Below, piece after piece: positions 1-4,438 of a stretch of 5,827 bases of DNA. Both the position numbers and the translations under genes were made by a program. This DNA comes from an uncultured Acidobacteriota bacterium (GTDB taxonomy: Bacteria; Acidobacteriota; Terriglobia; UBA7540). The notes under the pieces were generated by a model. It made no database searches, was not told where the DNA came from, and saw nothing but the letters and a program-made list of their open reading frames with translations. The stretch spans positions 1-5,827 of the forward strand of contig CALCEB010000104.1 of assembly GCA_937900045.1 (NCBI GenBank), in the 5' to 3' direction. Numbering within the stretch: position 1 is the stretch's first letter; every line of letters starts with the position of its first letter.

Positions 1-17
1 AATTCTCAACGGCTTTC

Positions 18-49
18 GGCGCTCCCTGTCAGGGCAAGCTCCGAGCGCC
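18..49. other. Inverted repeat with nested hairpin
   Basis: GGCGCTC at 18-24 is the reverse complement of GAGCGCC at 43-49. Between them CCCT (24-27) and AGGG (31-34) can form a small inner hairpin; it shares base 24 with the outer stem. There is no T-run on either side, so this is only a possible structured end of a gene lying outside the window. Nothing else is recognisable in 1-88. Confidence 0.3.
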
Positions 50-88
50 CCTACAGCAAACTGCGCCACTACCATTGCTATCTGATTC

Positions 89-118
89 TTGACAGGACTC
101 CCGCGCTGGTGGCAACAT
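89..118 (+). promoter_or_regulatory. Possible promoter of tRNA-Leu
   Basis: A perfect -35 hexamer TTGACA (89-94) is followed after 18 bases by CAACAT (113-118), a weak -10 box that keeps the second A and the last T of TATAAT. Transcription would start near 125 and leave a leader of about 50 bases before the tRNA at 175. The -35 box is convincing and the -10 box is not, so the call is tentative. Confidence 0.35.
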
Positions 119-174
119 AAAGTCCAGGTTTTGGCCGCGCCCACGCGCAGGCCAGCCCTTTTCTTGCCCAGTGG

Positions 175-261
175 GCCGGAGTGGCGGAATTGGCAGACGC
201 GCTACATTCAGGGTGTAGTACCCGTCAGGGTGTGGAGGTTCGAGTCCTCTCTTCGGCACCA
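175..261 (+). tRNA. tRNA-Leu (anticodon CAG)
   Basis: Class II tRNA with a full cloverleaf. The acceptor stem is GCCGGAG (175-181) with CTTCGGC (251-257), one G-T pair, discriminator A258 and an encoded CCA at 259-261. The anticodon stem CTACA/TGTAG (202-206/214-218) encloses the loop TTCAGGG, which puts anticodon CAG at 209-211, reading CUG leucine codons. A long variable arm has the stem CCC/GGG (221-223/228-230), as expected for Leu. The T arm is GGAGG, TTCGAGT, CCTCT (234-250). The gene stands alone here, with no second tRNA beside it. I found no repeat of its 3' end elsewhere in the window, so there is no sign of a tRNA-targeted integration with both ends present. Confidence 0.97.
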
Positions 262-592
262 AACCTGTCAGATCAACCTGGAAAAACCGCAACAATCCGG
301 GCTTGGCTAGTACCTACGTTCCTGGTAACTTCCCGTCATTTTCGGCAACTGCCACCACCTTGCTCAAGCTACCGCCTTTTCCAGCCGATCTGACTTTTGT
401 CATCAGCTCGCTGCAGCGGAACATTGTCGTGCGGGCGTCGTGCCCGTAATTTTCCTTCGGGACAGCCCTCGTTGTCGGCCCTGGGCGGTCACAGAGTCTG
501 CACCTCATCAAGGTTCGGCAAGAAGCGAACACCCCTTTTCAGATTTGGATTCATTCAATGAGCTTTCAGTTCCTCTCCACTTTTGACGATGA
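262..592. other. Gene-free stretch with one strong hairpin
   Basis: I see no convincing gene between the tRNA and the VWFA-related fragment. The clearest element is a 7-bp stem with a 5-base loop at 430-448 (TGCGGGC, GTCGT, GCCCGTA; one G-T pair), followed on the plus strand by AATTTTCCTT. It resembles a weak intrinsic terminator but is about 170 bases past the tRNA. The missing 5' part of the VWFA-related gene would be expected here, yet no frame reads as such a protein; two TGA codons (584-586 and 590-592) sit in the fragment's frame just before 593. Confidence 0.4.
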
Positions 593-1167
593 ATGGCAGC
601 CGGTTTCACGCTTCTACCCGGAAAGTACACGATCAAGTTTCTTGCCCGCGATGCCGAAACCGGGAGAATCGGAACATACCAAGCCGCGTTTGTCATTCCA
701 GATCTGAACAAGGTGGAAAAGCGAATCCCGATCAGCTCCGTTGTGCTTGGCAGCCAGCGCGTCCAGCTCAAGGACGCGCTTTATAACGCGGTGAAGGCCA
801 AGGACCAAAAAGAGGAGGCCGACAACCCTTTGGTGCAGGATGGTGAAAAGCTGATTCCTAGCGTGACGCGGGTGTTTAAGAGGGACCAGGATTTGCTTAT
901 TTACCTCCAAGCCTACGAGCAAGGTCTGCCCAAGGTTCAGCCATTGATTGCCTTTGTGAGTCTCTACCGTGAGCAAAAGAAAGCCTTCGAAACGCAGCCG
1001 ATCGAAGTAACGGACGTATCAAACGGCCGCCTGCAAACACTTCCCCTCAGCTTCAGAGTTGCGCTCAATCATCTTCCCCAGGCGCGTATCAGTGCCAGGT
1101 GACCGTACTGGACCCGGCCGGGCAGAAAGGGGCTTTTTGGCGTGCCCCCGTCGTGCTTTTGAGGTGA
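593..1167 (+). pseudogene. Broken C-terminal remnant of a VWFA-related acidobacterial protein
   Basis: The translation resembles the C-terminal, beta-rich part of the large secreted VWFA-related proteins of Acidobacteria (TIGR03436-type); recognition is from memory of motifs such as GFTLLPGKYTIKFLARD, PLVQDGEKLIPS and the final QVTVLDPAG. Those proteins usually run to several hundred residues with a signal peptide and a von Willebrand A domain; both are absent. The frame opens at ATG 593 directly after TGA at 590-592, with no ribosome binding site. A second lesion lies at the C-run 1076-1079. As written, the frame ends at TGA 1100-1102 after LPQARISAR. One added C gives LPPGAYQCQVTVLDPAG and continues to TGA at 1165-1167, the expected end. 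It is therefore truncated and frameshifted; the one-base loss could be a sequencing error, the missing front half less easily. Function is unknown even for intact members. Confidence 0.75.
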
Positions 1168-1250
1168 CCGTCCTTTTTTTGGCGCAAGGCTCAGTGGGCG
1201 CCGGTCAGCATCCGGTTCCACCAATCGCCACTTACCACCGGTCTAATCCC

Positions 1251-1273
1251 GGCGATTCGTTAATCGAATCGCC
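1251..1273. terminator. Stem-loop across the DinB stop codon
   Basis: GGCGATTCG (1251-1259) and CGAATCGCC (1265-1273) form a perfect 9-bp stem around the loop TTAAT. The loop contains the TAA stop codon of the minus-strand DinB-like gene. It lies between two converging genes, where a bidirectional terminator would be expected, but neither strand has a T-run directly after the stem. The only long T-run nearby is T7 at 1174-1180, beyond the VWFA remnant. Confidence 0.4.
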
Positions 1274-1772
1274 CTTCATCCGCGGAAGGTCCATAGATCG
1301 CCGGCACGGAAGCGTTGTTGAGCCGCAAATAGACCGTCAACTGGCCGCGGTGATGCGCGAGATGATTGAACACGCCGTCGCGAATCATGATGTATCGCGG
1401 CTGCTCCACGACCACTTTACCGGCCGCAAGGAATCGCCACGGCGTCATCAGATGTTCGTCAGTCGTATTCGCCAGCGCCTCGCGTGCCTTGGCGACATGA
1501 GCGGCGTGCGCCTCCACCAGTTCCCGGCTCGTGCGCAACTCCGGTTGCTTATAAGTCAAGCCGCCAGGCGGATTAAAATCCAACTCGTCTTGTTCCACCA
1601 TCATCACCACCCACGAAGGCATGCTCGCGACGAGGTTGGACAAACGGCCCAGCGACATTGACTTCTCGTGCGGCTTCCAATCATAGCGTCCACCCGGCAC
1701 TCGTTCGAGCACGGCGCGAGTCCCGGCGGATTCCCGTTCGAGTTCAGCCAAAAACAGGTCCTTAAGCTTCAT
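1260..1772 (-). CDS. DinB-like (four-helix bundle) protein
   Basis: A 170-aa protein of the DinB/YfiT-like superfamily, small cytoplasmic four-helix proteins that often bind a divalent metal; some are thiol-dependent transferases, most are uncharacterised. The family signature is the C-terminal HLAHHRGQLTVYLR (137-150), where H137 and H141 form the usual HxxxH metal pair, followed by VPAIYGPSADE (156-166). The first family histidine, normally in the second helix, is not seen: that region (about 41-54) reads LGRLSNLVASMPSW. Metal binding may be altered, or the subfamily may differ. Length fits the family. I chose ATG at 1772 because AGGAG lies 7 bases upstream; an in-frame GTG two codons earlier has a spacing of one base only. 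A promoter with TATAAT lies at 1815-1844. No partner gene adjoins it, so a specific substrate cannot be proposed. Confidence 0.88.
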   Translation of the reverse strand: MKLKDLFLAELERESAGTRAVLERVPGGRYDWKPHEKSMSLGRLSNLVASMPSWVVMMVEQDELDFNPPGGLTYKQPELRTSRELVEAHAAHVAKAREALANTTDEHLMTPWRFLAAGKVVVEQPRYIMIRDGVFNHLAHHRGQLTVYLRLNNASVPAIYGPSADEGRFD

Positions 1773-1814
1773 ATGCACGCTCCTTTATGCAGGGGCAGGC
1801 AGCCCGTGCTGCAC

Positions 1815-1844
1815 ATTATAGCTGGGCACAGGTCATAGCGTCTC
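1815..1844 (-). promoter_or_regulatory. Promoter of the DinB-like gene
   Basis: On the minus strand a perfect TATAAT occupies 1820-1815. With an 18-base spacer the -35 position reads GAGACG (1844-1839), matching TTGACA at three of six positions. The start would be near 1808, giving a leader of about 36 bases that carries the AGGAG site before ATG 1772. The -10 box is strong and the -35 box weak. Confidence 0.5.
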
Positions 1845-2124
1845 TCGATTGTCGCGGCGCTCAAGGTGATTTCTGGAAGCCTGGCATGACTGACGGTTGA
1901 CATTCCAGTGCCAGAGAAGTCTGAATCGCAGCAGATATTCAGTGGATTGGATGTCATTCAATGGGCACTCATTGGCTGCCATTGAGCAGCCGGCGCTGGG
2001 CAAGTTTGTTTATAGCGGCGACGGTCCCCCACCGCCGAAATTGAATTCCCAAGAACTTCCGACGGTCCGCGAGCGAGGGATCAATGCTCTGGCCCAGTGG
2101 CCCGCTACCGGGCCGGCTGCGGTT
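1845..2124. other. Divergent intergenic region with small inverted repeats
   Basis: No gene is supported here. Two inverted repeats stand out: TCAATGG (1958-1964) with CCATTGA (1979-1985) around a 14-base loop, and the GC-rich stem GGCCCG/CGGGCC (2099-2104/2109-2114) with loop CTAC. The second sits 10 bases upstream of the -35 box of the phosphatase promoter, where a regulator site could lie, but nothing identifies a regulator. Confidence 0.35.
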
Positions 2125-2153
2125 AGGACACGCCTTGCTTAAGTTGCTATAAT
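2125..2153 (+). promoter_or_regulatory. Sigma-70-type promoter giving a leaderless phosphatase mRNA
   Basis: A perfect -10 box TATAAT (2148-2153) lies exactly 17 bases after AGGACA (2125-2130), which matches TTGACA at four of six positions. The usual start, about 7 bases after the -10 box, falls at 2160-2161, on or next to the ATG at 2161. The bases before the ATG (AATCTCCCGG) contain no Shine-Dalgarno sequence, which agrees with a leaderless message. Confidence 0.65.
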
Positions 2154-2160
2154 CTCCCGG

Positions 2161-2487
2161 ATGGCCAGCACTCCTTCAACCCGGGGTACGGACCGAAACG
2201 CTGTTCGCTTGGATCCGCAAAGCCCCTATGTGCGTCTCCAAAGCGTTACCATCTACGTTCGCGACTTGGACCGAAGTTTGCGATTTTACCTTGATCAGCT
2301 CGGATTCAGTAAGGCTTATGATTCTCGCCTGGATTCCGGCGTCCGCTTTGTGGCGGTGACGCCTCCCGACGGCACAGCATCTCTCGCCCTTATCGCACCC
2401 AGGCCTGACTCTGAGGAATACAAACTGATTGGAGGGTCCACCCGGATTGTTCTCATCTCTGATGATGTTACCGCTTTGTGGCGGTGA
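2161..2487 (+). CDS. N-terminal piece of a split VOC-PP2C phosphatase (glyoxalase-fold domain)
   Basis: This 108-aa reading frame encodes the first part of a VOC (glyoxalase/bleomycin-resistance fold) domain. The typical opening strand and helix are LQSVTIYVRDLDRSLRFYLD (26-45), followed by LGF and the strands VRFVAV and SLALIAP. The frame is correct up to T104 and then enters the second copy of a 128-bp tandem duplication, so ALWR and a TGA follow instead of the rest of the domain. With one copy removed it continues without a break into the phosphatase at 2478-3524, giving 411 aa. The position normally held by the first metal-ligand histidine (just before VTIYV) is serine, so a sensing or structural role is likelier than glyoxalase activity. 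The start is ATG 2161, probably leaderless. As written it would be half a domain, likely unstable. Confidence 0.7.
   Translation: MASTPSTRGTDRNAVRLDPQSPYVRLQSVTIYVRDLDRSLRFYLDQLGFSKAYDSRLDSGVRFVAVTPPDGTASLALIAPRPDSEEYKLIGGSTRIVLISDDVTALWR
2343..2470 (+). repeat. 128-bp tandem duplication, copy 1
   Basis: This segment is identical, base for base by eye, to 2471-2598, which follows it directly. CCGC stands at the start of each copy and again at 2599-2602, so a 4-bp microhomology marks the junctions. It encodes roughly residues 62-104 of the VOC domain. The length is two bases beyond a multiple of three, so the duplication changes frame. Confidence 0.95.
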
Positions 2488-2598
2488 CGCCTCCCGACGG
2501 CACAGCATCTCTCGCCCTTATCGCACCCAGGCCTGACTCTGAGGAATACAAACTGATTGGAGGGTCCACCCGGATTGTTCTCATCTCTGATGATGTTA
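2471..2598 (+). repeat. 128-bp tandem duplication, copy 2
   Basis: Second identical copy of 2343-2470. In the frame of the first copy it gives a stop at 2485-2487. In its own frame the same peptide is read again and joins correctly to the remainder of the VOC domain and the phosphatase. Lack of any difference between copies points to a very recent event or an assembly error. Confidence 0.95.
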
Positions 2599-3524
2599 CC
2601 GCCAAGTTCAACGAGTGGTCGAACCTGGGAGTTCGGTTTCATAATCCGCCTCAGAGACTGACCTGGGGCGGGATAGTCACCACCTTCGAAGACTTGGATG
2701 GCAATAGTTTTATACTCGTAGGGGTTGACGAGATGAGCCGGGCAATCGAAGCGCACCGCCGCGCCATCGCCGATAAGCTGGAATCCGAACGCCGTGCCGC
2801 CCAGGAGTTGGAAATCGCCAAACAGGTGCAGGCAAGGCTCTTTCCCCAGACTCTGCCGCGCCTCGTGACACTCGACTATGCGGGCATTTGCATTCAGGCT
2901 CGGGAGGTGGGCGGCGATTACTACGATTTCCTCGATCTCGGCCAAGAACGGCTAGGGCTGGTTATCGCCGACATCGCCGGGAAAGGGATCGGCGGGGCGC
3001 TCTTGATGGCCAATCTCCAGGCAAACCTGCGCAGCCAAGTCGCCACCGTTCTGGACCAGCCGCAACATTTCTTGCGGTCGGTAAACCAGCTCTTTTACGA
3101 GAATACGGTGGACAATGCCTATGCCACGCTCTTTTTCGCGGAATATGACGACCGCGCCCGCAGGTTGCGCTTTGCTAATTGTGGACACTACTCTGCTCTT
3201 CTTCTCCGAGCCGGGGACGCACTTGACCGCCTCGATTCCACGTGTACGGTCCTGGGGCTCTTCAAGGATTGGGACTGCCCGATGGGAGAACGCCGCCTCT
3301 TTCCGGGAGACACCCTCGCGCTTTACACTGACGGCATCACGGAATCGTTTAACGATGCAGGCGAGGAATTCGGCGAGCAACGCCTCATCAAAGCCTTGCA
3401 GCGGCATCGTGAATCGCCTGCACAGGGCTTGCTTTCAGCGATCGTTGATGAAGTTCAGCAGTTCAGCCCCCATGAACAGCATGATGATGTTACGCTGATC
3501 GTCGCCAAGTGCCGAGTGAATTAA
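2478..3524 (+). CDS. SpoIIE/RsbU-type PP2C phosphatase with partial VOC domain (C-terminal piece of split gene)
   Basis: This 348-aa frame carries the rest of the VOC domain (to about 85), a charged helical linker (86-118) and a complete PP2C-type serine phosphatase domain (about 119-345). Metal-binding and catalytic residues are all present: D147 in GGDYYDF, D165 in ADIAGKG, D285 in YTDGITES and D336-D337 in HDDVTL. Such enzymes remove phosphate from anti-sigma-factor antagonists of the SpoIIAA/RsbV type in Mn- or Mg-dependent fashion. The VOC end reads DLDGNSFILV, with isoleucine where a metal-ligand glutamate is usual, so the domain probably senses a ligand rather than catalyses. GTG 2478 lies inside the duplication and has no ribosome binding site. 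ATG 2733 does: AGGGG ends 8 bases before it, giving a 263-aa phosphatase-only product. No rsbW or rsbV gene is near, so the target is unknown. Confidence 0.88.
   Translation: MAVTPPDGTASLALIAPRPDSEEYKLIGGSTRIVLISDDVTAKFNEWSNLGVRFHNPPQRLTWGGIVTTFEDLDGNSFILVGVDEMSRAIEAHRRAIADKLESERRAAQELEIAKQVQARLFPQTLPRLVTLDYAGICIQAREVGGDYYDFLDLGQERLGLVIADIAGKGIGGALLMANLQANLRSQVATVLDQPQHFLRSVNQLFYENTVDNAYATLFFAEYDDRARRLRFANCGHYSALLLRAGDALDRLDSTCTVLGLFKDWDCPMGERRLFPGDTLALYTDGITESFNDAGEEFGEQRLIKALQRHRESPAQGLLSAIVDEVQQFSPHEQHDDVTLIVAKCRVN
2720..2735 (+). promoter_or_regulatory. Internal ribosome binding site and ATG within the split phosphatase gene
   Basis: AGGGG (2720-2724) stands 8 bases before an in-frame ATG (2733-2735) at the start of the helical linker. 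Starting here would make the phosphatase domain without the VOC domain, independent of the duplication upstream. TATACT at 2711-2716 resembles a -10 box, but no -35 box is seen at a proper distance. It may be a chance match inside coding sequence. Confidence 0.3.
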
Positions 3525-3554
3525 TCTCGATTGTCTGCGTCCATTCGGTAAGCC

Positions 3555-3639
3555 GGAGCGCAAAGTTTATGCTCCTCGAACTCTGCAGCTCTTTCTTTAT
3601 TCGACAAGCCGCAGAGTTTTTGGAATGCAACACTCTGCG
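3555..3639. repeat. Inverted-repeat cluster after the phosphatase gene
   Basis: About 30 bases past the stop codon, GGAGC (3555-3559) pairs with GCTCC (3571-3575). Then AACTCTGC (3579-3586), GCAGAGTT (3611-3618) and ACTCTGCG (3632-3639) follow. The middle arm can pair with either outer arm: 8 bp with a 24-base loop, followed by TTT, or 8 bp (CGCAGAGT, 3610-3617) with a 14-base loop. These two hairpins exclude each other. One may serve as a weak terminator for the plus-strand gene; neither has a good T-run. Confidence 0.45.
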
Positions 3640-3716
3640 TCACCGGCCAGGAGCACACACCGCCGTGTCCGGGTTTTTGACACCGACCACGCGAAACCAA
3701 TGAATATGCCACCGTG

Positions 3717-3791
3717 GTCATTCCCGCGTAGGCGGGAATCCAACCCCTACCTGCGGTGACATGGACCCCGCCTGCGCGGGGGTGGCATGAC
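3717..3791. repeat. REP-like palindromic doublet
   Basis: Two related palindromic units lie in opposite orientation, 19 bases apart. Unit 1 (3717-3742) contains the perfect hairpin ATTCCCGC, GTAG, GCGGGAAT (3720-3739) and fits the ATTCCC-N8-GGGAAT pattern of dispersed repeats such as Neisseria dRS3. Unit 2 (3762-3791), read on the minus strand, begins GTCAT and shares CCCGCG(T/C)AGGCGGG and a final TCCA with unit 1; its stem is CCCCGC/GCGGGG around CTGC. Paired, inverted hairpins of this kind are typical of REP/BIME elements found many times per genome between genes. Its place between converging genes fits. No RAYT-type transposase is in the window. Confidence 0.65.
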
Positions 3792-3961
3792 GGATCGCAG
3801 ACGTGTAAAGTACCAGCATGTATGCGCCACCCACGGTGATGAACTGCAACTGGCCACGGGCAAAACGACGAAGGAGTTGGCAGCCACCGACAGCGCCTTC
3901 CTGTCCATGGGACCTTCGTCAAGCGCAGAGTTTGCGTCTCTCAAACTCCATCGGTTCCTGC
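3792..3961. other. Non-coding stretch after the minus-strand operon
   Basis: No frame here is convincing as a gene. A 7-bp stem-loop GAGTTTG (3928-3934), CAAACTC (3942-3948) begins 14 bases past the operon stop codon at 3962. It has no T-run on the minus strand, so it is at best a weak or factor-dependent terminator. CGCAGAGTTT at 3924-3933 repeats the word seen at 3610-3619. Confidence 0.35.
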
Positions 3962-4438
3962 TCATCCATTCGACGATCTCAGCGGGTGTGGTTCGATCTT
4001 GCGAAGCAGCCAGAACAGCAAACAGCCCATTCCTGATCCAAGCAGAGTGCCCATGCCGAGCGCGAAGGTCAATTGCCCTTCGATGTGGCGCGCCGCGGAC
4101 AATCCCCCGGAGAATTCCGGGGCGGCATAAATCGTAGGGATGCCGCTGAGAGCAGTGAACGCGATCGCGGATGCGATGAGAAGCTGCTCCCACAGAGCCA
4201 GCAGAAAAACAGCCAATACAACATTGGAATAGCCGCCGAAGTTCCGCGCATGGATGAATAAAACCGCCAATAAAACGCAGAAAGTGGCGGCAACGGTTAC
4301 GCTGATGACCTGGACCAGCAATCGAGGAGCTTCCACCGCCGCCAACCCCATCCGCAAGGCCCACACGGCGGCGATCAACACAAACAAAGGCCAGAGCAAC
4401 CGGATGTGATCTCCCAATCCGCGCCCGTTTATTTTCAT
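3962..4438 (-). CDS. Four-helix integral membrane protein, unknown function
   Basis: A 158-aa hydrophobic protein with four likely membrane helices at about 12-33, 41-63, 72-97 and 122-146, a short charged N-terminus and a basic C-terminal tail (LLRKIEPHPLRSSNG). There is no cleavable signal peptide and no motif of a known enzyme or transporter, and I do not recognise the family. Its ATG overlaps the TGA of the upstream phosphatase gene as ATGA (4438-4435), and a strong AGGAGG (4448-4443) lies within the end of that gene. Translation is therefore very probably coupled and both proteins are made together. The phosphatase has its own membrane anchor, so this protein may sit beside it, perhaps as a sensor or assembly partner; that is inference from context only. 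Confidence 0.85.
   Translation of the reverse strand: MKINGRGLGDHIRLLWPLFVLIAAVWALRMGLAAVEAPRLLVQVISVTVAATFCVLLAVLFIHARNFGGYSNVVLAVFLLALWEQLLIASAIAFTALSGIPTIYAAPEFSGGLSAARHIEGQLTFALGMGTLLGSGMGCLLFWLLRKIEPHPLRSSNG

Noticed and set aside
29..295. Minus-strand frame of 88 codons across the tRNA
   Set aside because: It is the antisense of tRNA-Leu; the typical peptide GLEPPHPDGYYTLNVARLP arises only from the tRNA sequence.
181..393. Plus-strand frame starting inside the tRNA
   Set aside because: It begins in the tRNA acceptor stem (MAELADALHSG is tRNA sequence) and has no recognisable protein content.
314..532. Minus-strand frame of 72 codons
   Set aside because: Low-complexity composition, no ribosome binding site and no known motif. 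It may reflect a dispersed intergenic repeat, but one copy cannot show that.
1097..1171. Direct repeat AGGTGACCGT at 1097-1106 and 1162-1171
   Set aside because: Only 10 bp long with a palindromic core; each copy happens to contain a TGA at one of the two alternative ends of the remnant. It is probably chance.
1059..1661. Plus-strand frame of 200 codons with a run of histidines
   Set aside because: Its first part is the VWFA remnant in the wrong frame and the rest is antisense to the DinB-like gene; the histidine run comes from CACCATCATCACCAC opposite MMVEQD.
1897..2142. Plus-strand frame of 81 codons in the divergent intergenic region
   Set aside because: No ribosome binding site and no recognisable fold; it ends just ahead of the -10 box and overlaps the phosphatase promoter.
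2316..2945. Minus-strand frame of 209 codons containing a repeated peptide
   Set aside because: It is antisense to the VOC-phosphatase gene; the repeated peptide is only the 128-bp duplication read backwards.
3509..3703. Plus-strand frame of 64 codons after the phosphatase
   Set aside because: It consists of the inverted-repeat cluster and has no protein-like features.
3747..4364. Minus-strand frame of 205 codons
   Set aside because: Most of it overlaps the membrane protein in another frame. Its tail (from MDRKALSVAANSFVVL) faintly resembles a signal peptide but ends in REP-like sequence and has no clear ribosome binding site.
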